NCBI RefSeq assembly: GCF_018388465.1
Contig: NZ_CP074404.1
Location: forward strand, 992,001-1,056,000
DNA from: Cellulomonas fengjieae
Lineage (GTDB): Bacteria; Actinomycetota; Actinomycetes; Actinomycetales; Cellulomonadaceae
Length of the DNA: 64,000 nucleotides
Reading direction: 5' to 3'
Made by a program: the position numbers and the translations under genes
Shown: positions 16,862 to 25,618 of the stretch, in pieces
Numbering within the stretch: position 1 is the first letter of the stretch
Layout: each line of letters starts with the position of its first letter
Notes under the pieces: model-generated
What the model saw: only the letters and a program-made list of their open reading frames with translations
Databases searched by the model: none
Told to the model about the DNA's origin: nothing

Positions 16862-18349
16862 GTGACTTCCTCCGCCGTACGCGTCCGCTTCTGCCCCTCG
16901 CCCACCGGGACGCCGCACGTCGGCCTCATCCGCACGGCGCTGTTCAACTGGGCGTACGCCCGCCACACGGGCGGCACGTTCGTGTTCCGCATCGAGGACA
17001 CGGACGCGGCGCGCGACTCGCAGGAGTCCTACCTCCAGCTGCTGGACGCGCTGCGCTGGCTCGGCCTGGACTGGGACGAGGGCGTCGAGGTGGGCGGGCC
17101 GCACGAGCCCTACCGGCAGTCGCAGCGGATGGACCTGTACGCCGACGTCGTCCGGCGGCTGGTCGAGGGCGGGTACGCCTACGAGTCGTTCTCCACGCCC
17201 GACGAGATCGAGGCACGCCACAAGGCCGCCGGGCGGGACCCGAAGCTCGGCTACGACGGCGCCGACCGCGACCTGACCGACGAGCAGAAGGCGGCGTTCC
17301 GCGCCGACGGCCGCGAGCCGGTCCTGCGCCTGCGGATGCCGGACGAGGACATCACGTTCACGGACCTGGTCCGCGGCGAGGTGACGTTCCGCGCCGGTTC
17401 GGTGCCGGACTTCGTCATCGTGCGCGCCAACGGTCAGCCGCTCTACACGCTGGTCAACCCGGTCGACGACGCCCTCATGGGCATCACGCACGTGCTGCGC
17501 GGCGAGGACCTGCTCTCCTCGACGCCGCGGCAGATCGCGCTCTACCAGGCGCTGCTCGCGATCGGCGTCGGCTCGGTCGTCCCCGTCTTCGGGCACCTGC
17601 CGTCCGTGCTGGGCGAGGGCAACAAGAAGCTGTCCAAGCGGGACCCCGAGTCGAACCTGTTCCTGCACCGCGACCGCGGCTTCACGCCCGAGGGCCTGCT
17701 CAACTACCTGGCGCTGCTGGGCTGGTCGATCGGGCCGGACCGCGACATCTTCTCGATGGAGGAGATGGTGGCCGCGTTCGACGCCGCCGACGTGAACCCC
17801 AACCCGGCGCGCTTCGACGTCAAGAAGGCGGAGGCCATCAACTCCGCGCACGTGCGCCTGCTCGCGCCGGACGACTTCCGCGACCGGCTCGTGCCGTACC
17901 TGCACCGCGGGGGTGTGGTCCCGGCGGACTCGTACGCCGACCTGGCCCCGCAGCACCAGCGGCTGCTCGACGCCGGGGCGCCGCTGATCCAGGAGCGCAT
18001 CACGCTGCTGGGCGAGGCCGTCGACATGCTCGGGTTCCTGTTCGTGGCGGACGACGAGCTCCAGGTCGCCGACGACGCCCGCGGTGCCCTGCGCGAGGAG
18101 TCCGGGTCGGTCCTGGACGCCGCCGCGGCCGCGCTCGAGAACCTCACCGAGTTCACGACGGCGACCACCCAGGAGGCCCTGCAGGCGGCCCTGGTCGAGG
18201 GCCTCGGCCTCAAGCCGCGGTTCGCGTTCACCCCGCTGCGGGTGGCCGTGAGCGGGCGCCGGATCTCGCCGCCCCTGTTCGAGTCGATGGAGATCCTGGG
18301 CAAGCAGTCCACGCTCGCGCGGATCGCCGCGCTGCGCGCCTCGCTGTGA
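16862..18349 (+). CDS. gltX: Glutamyl-tRNA synthetase
   Basis: A 495-residue class I aminoacyl-tRNA synthetase charging tRNA(Glu). The HIGH-type motif is [20 protein letters not shown] near the N-terminus and the KMSKS-type motif is [26 protein letters not shown] and the anticodon-binding C-terminal helical domain are present. Full length for the family. GTG at 16862 lies seven bases after TAACCT. The next gene starts within its stop codon (GTGA). Confidence 0.97.
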   Translation: MTSSAVRVRFCPSPTGTPHVGLIRTALFNWAYARHTGGTFVFRIEDTDAARDSQESYLQLLDALRWLGLDWDEGVEVGGPHEPYRQSQRMDLYADVVRRLVEGGYAYESFSTPDEIEARHKAAGRDPKLGYDGADRDLTDEQKAAFRADGREPVLRLRMPDEDITFTDLVRGEVTFRAGSVPDFVIVRANGQPLYTLVNPVDDALMGITHVLRGEDLLSSTPRQIALYQALLAIGVGSVVPVFGHLPSVLGEGNKKLSKRDPESNLFLHRDRGFTPEGLLNYLALLGWSIGPDRDIFSMEEMVAAFDAADVNPNPARFDVKKAEAINSAHVRLLAPDDFRDRLVPYLHRGGVVPADSYADLAPQHQRLLDAGAPLIQERITLLGEAVDMLGFLFVADDELQVADDARGALREESGSVLDAAAAALENLTEFTTATTQEALQAALVEGLGLKPRFAFTPLRVAVSGRRISPPLFESMEILGKQSTLARIAALRASL

Positions 18350-19077
18350 GGCGGGTCGACGGCGTCCTGTTCGACATCGACGACACCCTCGTCGACACGC
18401 TGGGCGCCTTCCGGCACGCGCTGGCGGGGGTGGCCCGCCGCTACCTGCCGGGCCTGCCGGAGGAACGCCACGGCGAGCTCCTGGCGGTGTGGCGGGCCGA
18501 CGCCGGGGGGCACTACGCGGCCTACACCCGCGGCGAGGTCGGGTTCGCCGAGCAGCGCATGACGCGCGCCAACGAGCTGCACGCGCTGTTCGGCGGCGCG
18601 CCCCTGGACGAGGACGCGTACGCGCGGTGGGCGGACGAGTTCGACGAGGACTTCTCGGGGGCGTGGGCGGCGCACCCCGACGCGGGAGCGCTCGTCGACC
18701 GGCTGCTCGCTGCGGGCCTCGCCGTCGGTGCGCTGTCGAACGCCGACGTGGCCAAGCAGACGGAGAAGCTCGAGCGAACCGCCCTGCTCGACCGTGTGCC
18801 GATGCTCGTCGGCATCGACACCCTGGGGTTCGGCAAGCCCGACCCGCGGGTGTTCCTGGAGGCGTGCCGACGGCTGGGCACGGCCCCCGAGCGGACCGCG
18901 TACGTGGGTGACGAGCTGGACGTCGACGCCGTGGCCGCCCGGAAGGCCGGCCTGCTGGGCATCTGGGTGGACCGGCCGGGCGCGCGGCGCACGCCGCTCA
19001 CGGACGACGAGATCGCGGCGGCCGACGTGGTCGTGATCGAGTCGCTCGGTCAGCTCCCGGACGTGCTGGGCCTCTGA
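18346..19077 (+). CDS. HAD-superfamily phosphatase
   Basis: A 243-residue haloacid dehalogenase-type hydrolase. The nucleophile motif is [12 protein letters not shown] (D10 and D12), motif II is GALSNAD, the lysine is in [13 protein letters not shown], and motif IV is [18 protein letters not shown] helical C1-type cap lies between residues 16 and 95. Substrate unknown. It is coupled to gltX by a GTGA overlap and may be expressed with it. Confidence 0.9.
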   Translation: MRRVDGVLFDIDDTLVDTLGAFRHALAGVARRYLPGLPEERHGELLAVWRADAGGHYAAYTRGEVGFAEQRMTRANELHALFGGAPLDEDAYARWADEFDEDFSGAWAAHPDAGALVDRLLAAGLAVGALSNADVAKQTEKLERTALLDRVPMLVGIDTLGFGKPDPRVFLEACRRLGTAPERTAYVGDELDVDAVAARKAGLLGIWVDRPGARRTPLTDDEIAAADVVVIESLGQLPDVLGL

Positions 19078-19095
19078 CGACGCCCTCGGCGGGGC

Positions 19096-19836
19096 TCAGC
19101 GCAGCCGCGCCCGGTAGCACTCCGTGCGGTAGGGCACGTCGACCCACTCACGCCCGCGCAGGTCGGGGTGGGTGGCGACGAGCTCGTCGACCGCGTCGAG
19201 CAGCGCGTCCCGCTCGTCGGGTGGCAGCAGGATCAGGTGGCTGCGGCTCGCCGCGAGGCCGCGCAGCTGGTCCGTGCGCAGCCGCTGGGTCCAGCGGAAG
19301 GTCGCGTGCTCGGTGGGCGTGAACGCGTCCCCGAGCACCGGGTCGCGGTAGCTGGTATCGAGGCTGTCGCCCCGGTGCACGATCTCCGTCCACCGCGCGA
19401 CCCAGTCCGTCGCCTCGTCGCGGACGTTCCAGATCGGGGCCACCTGACCCCCGGGCCGCAGCACCCGCGCGATCTCGGCGGCGGCCGCCGCCGGGTCCAC
19501 CCAGTGCCAGGCCTGCGCGATGGTCACGGCGTCCACGGACGCGTCCGGCAGGCCCGTGCGCTCCGCCGTCCCGGGCCGGACGTCGACCGAGGGGTGTGCC
19601 GCGCCCAGCTCGGCCCGCATCGCGTCCGACGGCTCGACGGCGACGACGTGCCAGCCCAGCGCGACCAGCCGCCCGGTGAGCTTGCCGGTCCCGGCGCCCA
19701 GGTCGAGGACGTCACGCGCGTCCGCGGGCACCGCCCAGCGCACGGCCTCGTCCGGGTAGCCGGGACGGGTGGCCTGGTAGACGGCCGCCGCCTGGTCGAA
19801 CGAGGCGGCGCGGTCGGCCCGGTCGTCGGTGCTCAT
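19096..19836 (-). CDS. Class I SAM-dependent methyltransferase
   Basis: A 246-residue methyltransferase. It begins with RAASFDQAAAVYQATRPGYP, a common start for this group; motif I is VLDLGAGTGKLTGRLV, followed by VVAVEPSDAMRAEL and AQAWHWVDPAAAAAEIARVLRPGG. The ATG at 19836 lies seven bases after CACGAT, a weaker -10 match than most here. It is convergent with the HAD gene and downstream of hisN on the same strand, with a 28-base gap. Substrate unknown. Confidence 0.87.
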   Translation of the reverse strand: MSTDDRADRAASFDQAAAVYQATRPGYPDEAVRWAVPADARDVLDLGAGTGKLTGRLVALGWHVVAVEPSDAMRAELGAAHPSVDVRPGTAERTGLPDASVDAVTIAQAWHWVDPAAAAAEIARVLRPGGQVAPIWNVRDEATDWVARWTEIVHRGDSLDTSYRDPVLGDAFTPTEHATFRWTQRLRTDQLRGLAASRSHLILLPPDERDALLDAVDELVATHPDLRGREWVDVPYRTECYRARLR

Positions 19837-19864
19837 GGCACCGATCGTGCCGCGACCGGCCGGG

Positions 19865-20668
19865 TCACGCCTCCGGCAGCGGGTCCAGGTACTCGAGCGC
19901 CGCCGCGTGCAGCCGGCCGTTGGACACCAGCGCCGAGCCGCCGAAGGGGCCGGGGACGCCCCGGATCGAGGTGAACATCCCGCCGGCCTCCGTGACGATC
20001 GGCACGAGCGCCGCCATGTCGTGCAGGGCGAGCTCCGGCTCGGCCGACAGGTCCACCGCCCCCTCGGCGACGAGCACGTGCGACCAGAAGTCGCCGTAGG
20101 CGCGGGTCCGCCAGGTGCGCCTGGTCAGGCCGAGGAACGCGTCGAGCTGTCCGCGCTCCTCCCACCCGCTCAGCGAGGAGTAGGACAGGGACGCGTCCTC
20201 GAGGCGGTCGACGCCGGACACCCGCAGCTGGCTCGCGGCCGCGAGCGACTTGCCGGTCCACGCGCCGTTGCCCTGTGCGGCCCACCACCGCCTGCCGAGG
20301 GCCGGCGCGCTGACCAGGCCGACCACCACCTGGTCACCGTCCAGGAGCCCGATGAGCGTGGCCCAGACCGGGACCCCCCGCACGAAGTTCTTGGTCCCGT
20401 CGATCGGGTCGATGACCCAACGGCGCGGCCCGTGGCCCGTGTCGCCCAGCTCCTCGCCGTGCACCGCGTCGCGCGGCCGCGCCCGGGACAGCTGGCCCCG
20501 GACGATCTCCTCGGCGGTCTTGTCGGCGTCGGAGACCGGCGTCAGGTCCGGCTTCGTCTCGACCCGCAGGTCCTGCGACTTGAACCGGGACATGGTCAGC
20601 GAGTCGACCTGGTCCGCGATCACGTGGGCGAGGCGCAGGTCGTCGTCGTACCCAGGTCGCAGGCTCAT
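19865..20668 (-). CDS. hisN: Histidinol-phosphatase (inositol monophosphatase family)
   Basis: A 267-residue Mg-dependent phosphatase of the IMPase fold. The metal-binding residues are in VHGEELGD and WVIDPIDGTKNFVRGVPVW; GDFWSHVLVAEGAVDL and VTEAGGMFTS are C-terminal blocks. Actinobacterial proteins of this kind are HisN, which makes histidinol from its phosphate. Members can also act on inositol phosphates, so the histidine role is inferred. ATG at 20668 is six bases after TACCGT. It follows aroA and rsgA on the same strand but has its own promoter-like element. Confidence 0.87.
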   Translation of the reverse strand: MSLRPGYDDDLRLAHVIADQVDSLTMSRFKSQDLRVETKPDLTPVSDADKTAEEIVRGQLSRARPRDAVHGEELGDTGHGPRRWVIDPIDGTKNFVRGVPVWATLIGLLDGDQVVVGLVSAPALGRRWWAAQGNGAWTGKSLAAASQLRVSGVDRLEDASLSYSSLSGWEERGQLDAFLGLTRRTWRTRAYGDFWSHVLVAEGAVDLSAEPELALHDMAALVPIVTEAGGMFTSIRGVPGPFGGSALVSNGRLHAAALEYLDPLPEA

Positions 20669-20674
20669 GCCGAC

Positions 20675-20680
20675 ACGGTA
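20675..20680 (-). promoter_or_regulatory. Putative -10 element of hisN (TACCGT)
   Basis: TACCGT on the minus strand ends six bases before the hisN ATG, inside the short rsgA-hisN gap. Confidence 0.5.
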
Positions 20681-20690
20681 GTGGGTCGCG

Positions 20691-21767
20691 TCACGGACGA
20701 GCGGGCTCCCGGCTGTCCGGCTCCCCGGAGCCGAGCCGGCTGGCCAGGAGCCGGCGGAACGACTCGACCCGCGCGGTGCGTGCGGCCTGCGTCGTCTCGT
20801 CGGGGGAGCCGGCCACCCACTCGTCGAGCGCGCAGTCGGGGGCGTCGGCGGCGTGCGTGCACCCGCGCGGGCACGCCTGCGCCACCTCGGCCAGGTCCGC
20901 GAACGCACCCAGCAGGTGCTGCGGGTCCACGTGCGCGAGCCCGAACGACCGCACGCCGGGGGTGTCGATGACCCACGTCGGCGCGGACGTGCCCGGCACG
21001 CGCAGCGCCACCGCCGAGCTCGACGTGTGCCGACCTCGACCGGTCACGTCGTTGACGATGCCCACCGCGCGGTAGGTGCCGGGCACCAGCGCGTTCACCA
21101 GCGTGGACTTGCCGACGCCCGAGTGCCCGACCAGCACCGACGTCTTGCCGTCCAGCGCGGCACGCAGGTCCTCGAGACCGTGGACGATCCGACCGCCCTC
21201 GGACTTCTCCGCGCTGGTGACCACCACCTCGACCCCGATCGGCGCGTACATGCCCACCAGCTCCGCCGGGTCCGCCAGGTCCGCCTTGGTGAGGGCGAGC
21301 AGGGCGTCCATGCGGGCGTCGTAGGCGGCGGCGACGCAGCGGTCGATCATCCGGGTCCGCGGCTCGGGGTCGGCCAGGGCGGTGACGATCACGAGCTGGT
21401 CGGCGTTGGCGACGATGATCCGCTCGACGGGATCGGTGTCGTCGGCGGTCCGCCGCAGCACGGTCCGGCGCTCCGCGATGCGCACGATCCGCGACAGGGA
21501 GCCGTCGTCGCCGGAGGTGTCACCGACGATGTCGACGCGGTCGCCCGGGACCACCCGGTTGCGGCCCAGCTCGCGGGCCTTCATCGCGACGGCGACCCGC
21601 TCGTCGGGCCCGTCGGGGTCGACGAGGATCGAGTACCGCCCGCGGTCCACCGCGGTGACCAGCGCCGTCTCGGCATCGGCGTGCTCCGGGCGCTGCTTGG
21701 TCCGGGGACGGGACCCCCGCCCGGGGCGGATCCGCACGTCCCGCTCGTCGTAGCGACGGTTCACCAT
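20691..21767 (-). CDS. rsgA: Ribosome small subunit-dependent GTPase A
   Basis: A 358-residue circularly permuted GTPase that checks 30S maturation. An OB-fold N-domain (about 40-120) precedes the G domain in permuted order: G4 TKAD, then G1 GHSGVGKSTLVN, G2 GRGRHTSSS, G3 IDTPGVRSFGL. The zinc finger is CPRGCTHAADAPDC. The ATG at 21767 overlaps the stop of aroA (ATGA). The aroA-rsgA pair beside sigH is also a known arrangement in mycobacteria. Confidence 0.94.
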   Translation of the reverse strand: MVNRRYDERDVRIRPGRGSRPRTKQRPEHADAETALVTAVDRGRYSILVDPDGPDERVAVAMKARELGRNRVVPGDRVDIVGDTSGDDGSLSRIVRIAERRTVLRRTADDTDPVERIIVANADQLVIVTALADPEPRTRMIDRCVAAAYDARMDALLALTKADLADPAELVGMYAPIGVEVVVTSAEKSEGGRIVHGLEDLRAALDGKTSVLVGHSGVGKSTLVNALVPGTYRAVGIVNDVTGRGRHTSSSAVALRVPGTSAPTWVIDTPGVRSFGLAHVDPQHLLGAFADLAEVAQACPRGCTHAADAPDCALDEWVAGSPDETTQAARTARVESFRRLLASRLGSGEPDSREPARP

Positions 21768-23050
21768 CAGACCGGCACGGCCGATCCGGCCAGCATGCCG
21801 TCCCAGAGCCCCACGAAGCCCGGGAGCGTCTTGGCGGTGGTCGCGACGTCCTCCACCTCGACGCCCGGCACGCGCAGGCCGATGAGCGCGCCCGCGGTGG
21901 CCATCCGGTGGTCCTCGTACGTGTGCCACGTGCCCGCGGACAGCGGGCGCGGCGTGATGACCAGGCCGTCCGCCGTCTGCTCAGCCTGACCGCCCAGCCG
22001 CGTGATCTCCGCCGCGAGCGCCGCCAGCCGGTCGGTCTCGTGACCGCGCAGGTGGGCGATGCCGCGCAGCCGCGTGGGGGAGTCGGCCAGCGTGGCCAGG
22101 GCCGCGATCGTCGGCGCGACCTCGCCCGCGGCGTGCAGGTCGAGGTCGACGCCGTGGATGCGCCCGGTCCCGGTCGCGCTCAGCACGTCGCCGTCCAGCC
22201 GCGTCGAGCCGCCCATGCGCTCCAGGATGCCCGGCAGGAGCCCGCCGGGCTGCGTCGTGCTCGTCGGCCAGCCCGGCACGCGCACCGTGCCGCCGGCCAC
22301 GAGGGCCGCGCACAGGAACGGGGCGGCGTTCGACAGGTCGGGCTCCACGCGCACGTCACGACCGGTGATCGGGCCCGGGGACACCTGCCAGATGGCGGGG
22401 CGCGAGTCGTCGACCACGACGCCCGCCTCGCGCAGCAGCGCGACGGTCATCTCGATGTGGGGCAGGCTCGGCAGCGTCCGGCCGGTGTGCCGCAGGGTCA
22501 GCCCGCGCTCGAACCGGGCGGCGGCGAGCAGCAGCCCCGAGACGAACTGGCTCGACTCCGACGCGTCCACGTCGACCTGTCCGCCACCCACCGAGCCGCG
22601 ACCGTGCACGGTGAAGGGCAGGTGCCCGACGCGGCCGTGCTCGTCGACCCGGACACCGAGGGTGCGCAGCGCCGCCACGACCGGTCCCATCGGCCGCGTG
22701 CGCGCCGCGTCGTCGCCGTCGAACCGCACCGGACCGTCGGCGAGCGCGGCGACGGCGGGCAGGAACCGCATGACGGTCCCGGCCAGGCCGCAGTCGACGT
22801 CGGCGCCGCCGGCGACGGGGCCGGGCGTGACCACCCAGTCGCCGCCGTCGTCGTCGATCCGCGCACCCAGCGAGGTCAGCGCGGCCGCCATCAGGAGCGT
22901 GTCGCGCGAGCGCAGCGCTCCGCGCAGGCGTCCGGGGGCTTCGGCGAGCGCGGCCAGCACGAGGTACCGGTTGGTGAGCGACTTCGATCCGGGCACGTCC
23001 ACCAGGGCGTCGAGCGGGCCACCGGCGAGCGGTGCGGTCCAGAGGTCCAT
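21767..23050 (-). CDS. aroA: 3-phosphoshikimate 1-carboxyvinyltransferase (EPSP synthase)
   Basis: A 427-residue enzyme of the shikimate pathway that joins phosphoenolpyruvate to shikimate 3-phosphate. [17 protein letters not shown] is the N-terminal substrate loop; [49 protein letters not shown] and [14 protein letters not shown] are conserved blocks. Full length. ATG at 23050 lies seven bases after TAGCCT. It heads the aroA-rsgA unit. Confidence 0.96.
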   Translation of the reverse strand: MDLWTAPLAGGPLDALVDVPGSKSLTNRYLVLAALAEAPGRLRGALRSRDTLLMAAALTSLGARIDDDGGDWVVTPGPVAGGADVDCGLAGTVMRFLPAVAALADGPVRFDGDDAARTRPMGPVVAALRTLGVRVDEHGRVGHLPFTVHGRGSVGGGQVDVDASESSQFVSGLLLAAARFERGLTLRHTGRTLPSLPHIEMTVALLREAGVVVDDSRPAIWQVSPGPITGRDVRVEPDLSNAAPFLCAALVAGGTVRVPGWPTSTTQPGGLLPGILERMGGSTRLDGDVLSATGTGRIHGVDLDLHAAGEVAPTIAALATLADSPTRLRGIAHLRGHETDRLAALAAEITRLGGQAEQTADGLVITPRPLSAGTWHTYEDHRMATAGALIGLRVPGVEVEDVATTAKTLPGFVGLWDGMLAGSAVPV

Positions 23051-23057
23051 GGCACCC

Positions 23058-23063
23058 AGGCTA
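23058..23063 (-). promoter_or_regulatory. Putative -10 element of aroA (TAGCCT)
   Basis: TAGCCT on the minus strand ends seven bases before the aroA ATG. Confidence 0.55.
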
Positions 23064-23093
23064 GTGCGGTGCCGCGGACCCCCGGCGGACGTC

Positions 23094-23609
23094 TCAGTCC
23101 GACGCCGCCTTGGCGGCTGCGTGCTCGCTGCGCGCCTTCTGGAGGCGCCAGCTGATCCCGGGGCGTCCCTCGAGGTCCACGCCGGCGATCAGGGCGCCGC
23201 CGGTGAAGGCCAGCGCCCGCACGAACCGGTCCCGCCGGGCCTTGCGCACGGCGGGGTCCTCGGTGCGCAGTCGCTTGGTCGGCAGGTTCGTCAGGATCAG
23301 CGGGACGGTCAGCGCGGCGAGTGCCAGGGCGGCGGTCCGCGGCGCCTTGCCGACGGCGAGCAGGACGCCCGCCCCGGCGAGGGCGGCCCCGTGCGCCTGC
23401 ACGATCGAGGTCAGCTGACGCTCGGTGAGCTCGCGGCCCAGCGCCTGGCCGGCGGGACCTTGACGGGCGGGCTCCGGCAGCCGGGAGCGCAGTGTGGTCA
23501 GCGACGCACGGGCCTCGGCGGCGTGCGCGGCGGGATGCCGGACGACGTCGAGTCCTTCCGTGACGAACCACGAGGCGAACAGGGGTCGGGCGAGACGACG
23601 CAACAGCAC
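23094..23609 (-). CDS. DoxX family membrane protein
   Basis: A 171-residue protein. It begins [25 protein letters not shown], the usual DoxX opening, and has four hydrophobic helices, including [21 protein letters not shown] and [15 protein letters not shown]. The GTG at 23609 is preceded by GGAGGAG six bases upstream, which decides the start. Members may be quinone- or thiol-linked redox membrane proteins; the exact role is unknown. It lies 14 bases downstream of bfrB on the same strand. Confidence 0.8.
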   Translation of the reverse strand: MLLRRLARPLFASWFVTEGLDVVRHPAAHAAEARASLTTLRSRLPEPARQGPAGQALGRELTERQLTSIVQAHGAALAGAGVLLAVGKAPRTAALALAALTVPLILTNLPTKRLRTEDPAVRKARRDRFVRALAFTGGALIAGVDLEGRPGISWRLQKARSEHAAAKAASD

Positions 23610-23623
23610 GGAAGCTCCTCCTC

Positions 23624-24169
23624 CTACAGGGCGCCGCCGGCGGCGGACGGCGCGTCGGCGGACTCGCCACCGTCGCCGATCTGCTCGCGGGCGACGTAGT
23701 TCTCGAGGTCGAACAGGTTGTCGCCGGCACGGGTGGCGACGGTGAGCAGGGTGGTGGCCGAGGCGACCTCCTCCACCTGCTCCTTGAGGAACCACAGCAG
23801 GAACTGCTCGCCCAGGGCGTCACCCTCGGCCCGCGCGGCCGCGAAGATCGCCTCGATCTGCGCGGTCACCTGCTTCTCCTGCCGCAGGGCCAGGCCGATG
23901 GGCTCGGTGACCTGGGAGAAGTCGTTGCGCACGGCGCTGCCGGCGGGGATCTCGACACGCAGGTCCCGGTCGAGCAGGTACTGCACGATCATCAGCGCGT
24001 GGTTGCGCTCCTCGATCGCCTGCCGGTAGTAGTGCCGGGCCAGCTGGGGCAGGTCCTGGCCGTCGAACCACACCGCGATCGCCACGTACTGCTGGTGGGC
24101 GTCGAACTCGTGGCCGATCTGCTCGCGCAGGAGGCGCAGGAACGTGGAGTCGTCGGTGCCGCTGGTCAT
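23624..24169 (-). CDS. bfrB: Ferritin (BfrB type)
   Basis: A 181-residue haem-free ferritin storing iron. It matches mycobacterial BfrB in length and in pattern: [64 protein letters not shown] and DLENYVARE, ending AAGGAL like the BfrB tail. The ferroxidase Glu and His residues are in EFDAHQQY and EERNHA. ATG at 24169 follows TAGGTT by six bases. It is divergent from the sigH region. Confidence 0.93.
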   Translation of the reverse strand: MTSGTDDSTFLRLLREQIGHEFDAHQQYVAIAVWFDGQDLPQLARHYYRQAIEERNHALMIVQYLLDRDLRVEIPAGSAVRNDFSQVTEPIGLALRQEKQVTAQIEAIFAAARAEGDALGEQFLLWFLKEQVEEVASATTLLTVATRAGDNLFDLENYVAREQIGDGGESADAPSAAGGAL

Positions 24170-24175
24170 GGCGCC

Positions 24176-24181
24176 AACCTA
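24176..24181 (-). promoter_or_regulatory. Putative -10 element of bfrB (TAGGTT)
   Basis: TAGGTT on the minus strand ends six bases before the bfrB ATG. Confidence 0.55.
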
Positions 24182-24209
24182 GTGCGCGCTCGGCGCGTCC
24201 GCGACGGAG

Positions 24210-24235
24210 GGAATGGCTCGCGCCCGCGCGCCGTT
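24210..24235 (+). promoter_or_regulatory. SigH/SigR-type stress promoter (GGAAT-N18-GTT)
   Basis: GGAAT at 24210-24214 and GTT at 24233-24235 are separated by exactly 18 bases. This is the consensus recognised by SigR of Streptomyces and SigH of mycobacteria (known). It lies about 190 bases upstream of the sigH start at 24422. Transcription would begin near 24243-24245, where an ATG (24245) lies in frame with sigH with no stop between. This would be an autoregulatory promoter giving a longer isoform. Confidence 0.75.
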
Positions 24236-24407
24236 GATCCACTCATGAGCTGTGCTACCGCGACTCCACCTGCGACGTCGTCCGCGACGGGGTGGGCGAT
24301 CGGCATCCCCGTGGACACTCTTCCGCCCGGGCGGCCCGCGCAGATGCAGGCGAATCGGGTGAACCTCGCGTGGCCGGCGCCGGTCGGTGGTCCCCAGCCC
24401 GCGGGGC

Positions 24408-24413
24408 TAGGCT
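24408..24413 (+). promoter_or_regulatory. Proximal -10 element of sigH (TAGGCT)
   Basis: TAGGCT ends eight bases before the sigH ATG at 24422 and could drive constitutive, near-leaderless expression. Confidence 0.5.
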
Positions 24414-24421
24414 CGACAGCG

Positions 24422-25048
24422 ATGAGCGAGGACACGAACCGGGCCCCCGAGTCCGAGGACGACGGGGCACGGACCGAGAGGTTCGAGGCCGAGGCGCTGG
24501 TCTACCTGGACCAGCTCTACGGCGCTGCCATGCGGATGACGCGCAACCCCGCGGATGCCGAGGACCTGGTCCAGGAGACGTTCGCCAAGGCGTTCGCCGC
24601 GTTCCACCAGTACCGTCCGGGCACCAACCTCAAGGCGTGGCTGTACCGCATCCTCACCAACACGTACATCAACTCGTACCGCAAGAAGCAGCGCGAGCCG
24701 CAGCAGTCCCGGTCCGAGGAGATCGAGGACTGGCAGCTGGCGCGTGCTGAGTCGCACACGTCGAGGGGCCTGCGTTCCGCCGAGGCAGAGGCGCTCGACC
24801 ACCTCCCGGACTCCGACGTGAAGGACGCGCTGCAGCGCCTGCCCGAGGAGTTCCGGATCGCGGTGTACCTCGCGGACGTCGAGGGCTTCGCGTACAAGGA
24901 GATCGCCGAGATCATGGGGACGCCGATCGGGACGGTGATGTCCCGGCTGCACCGCGGTCGCGCACAGCTGCGCGAGCTGCTGTCGGACTACGCGCGCGGG
25001 CGGGGCCTGGTCGCGGTGGCCCCCACCGCACCGGAGGGCGAACGATGA
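24422..25048 (+). CDS. sigH: Thiol-oxidative stress sigma factor SigH/SigR
   Basis: A 208-residue ECF sigma factor. Region 2 contains [21 protein letters not shown] and [23 protein letters not shown]; region 4 contains [41 protein letters not shown]. These match SigH/SigR, which induce thioredoxin and mycothiol genes under disulfide stress. ATG 24422 gives the standard MSEDTN-type start. The frame is open far upstream, and an ATG at 24245 just after a SigR-type promoter would add 59 residues. The anti-sigma gene overlaps the stop codon (ATGA). Confidence 0.94.
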   Translation: MSEDTNRAPESEDDGARTERFEAEALVYLDQLYGAAMRMTRNPADAEDLVQETFAKAFAAFHQYRPGTNLKAWLYRILTNTYINSYRKKQREPQQSRSEEIEDWQLARAESHTSRGLRSAEAEALDHLPDSDVKDALQRLPEEFRIAVYLADVEGFAYKEIAEIMGTPIGTVMSRLHRGRAQLRELLSDYARGRGLVAVAPTAPEGER

Positions 25049-25341
25049 CCGACTGGCGAGAGGCCGCTGACGAGTCCGAGCTGCCCGTGCCGGGCAACTG
25101 CGACAACACGTGCAAGGACGCGCTCGACCGGTTGTGGGAGTACCTCGACGCCGAGCTGGGCCCGCTCGACGCGGCGACCGTCCGGGCGCACCTGACGGAG
25201 TGCGACGGGTGCCTGGAGGAGTACGACGTCGACCTCGTCGTGAAGACCCTGGTGCGCCGCGGGTGCCAGGAGGCGGCTCCGCCGAGCCTGCGCCTGCGCA
25301 TCCACGAGCAGCTGACGGTCATGCGCGTCACCCAGGACTGA
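25045..25341 (+). CDS. rsrA: Mycothiol-system anti-sigma factor (RsrA/RshA)
   Basis: A 98-residue redox-sensing anti-sigma factor. The zinc motif is HLTECDGC (HxxxCxxC), and two further cysteines lie upstream in NCDNTCKDA and one downstream in RRGCQEAAP. In RsrA, oxidation of these cysteines expels zinc and frees the sigma factor (known). It is translationally coupled to sigH by ATGA. A strong palindromic terminator follows 18 bases after the stop. Confidence 0.93.
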   Translation: MTDWREAADESELPVPGNCDNTCKDALDRLWEYLDAELGPLDAATVRAHLTECDGCLEEYDVDLVVKTLVRRGCQEAAPPSLRLRIHEQLTVMRVTQD

Positions 25342-25358
25342 GCCACCCCACGGACGAA

Positions 25359-25396
25359 CGAAGGCCCGGAGCAGCAGCTGCTGCTCCGGGCCTTCG
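25359..25396. terminator. Bidirectional terminator, 19-bp perfect stem
   Basis: A perfect 38-base palindrome, arms 25359-25377 and 25378-25396, lies between rsrA and the convergent bL37 gene. It has no T-run, which is common in GC-rich actinobacteria. Confidence 0.85.
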
Positions 25397-25425
25397 TACT
25401 GCGCGGGCTACCGCTCGCCGAACGC

Positions 25426-25500
25426 TCAGGCGTTGGGACGGTTGCCGTGGTTCGCGGCGCTGCCCTTGCGGGAACGGCGCTTGCGGCCTCGCTTGCTCAT
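25426..25500 (-). CDS. 50S ribosomal protein bL37 (24 residues)
   Basis: A tiny basic protein, MSKRGRKRRSRKGSA followed by ANHGNRPNA. It matches bL37, a small protein first seen in mycobacterial 70S ribosome structures, in length, in the KRGRKRRxRK start and in the ANHGxRPN end. The ATG at 25500 has AAGGAAG about six bases upstream. The gene converges on rsrA across the palindromic terminator. It is easily missed because it is so short. Identification rests on remembered sequence pattern, so a profile search should confirm it. Confidence 0.85.
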   Translation of the reverse strand: MSKRGRKRRSRKGSAANHGNRPNA

Positions 25501-25618
25501 GGGATCTTCCTTCGTCGACGTTCCGGGGACGGCGCCCGTGCTGCGCGCCGGACTCGCCCCATCGTCCCACACCTCCCGCGTCCTCAAGTGCACGGGCCGC
25601 GCGTCCGATATCCAGTGC

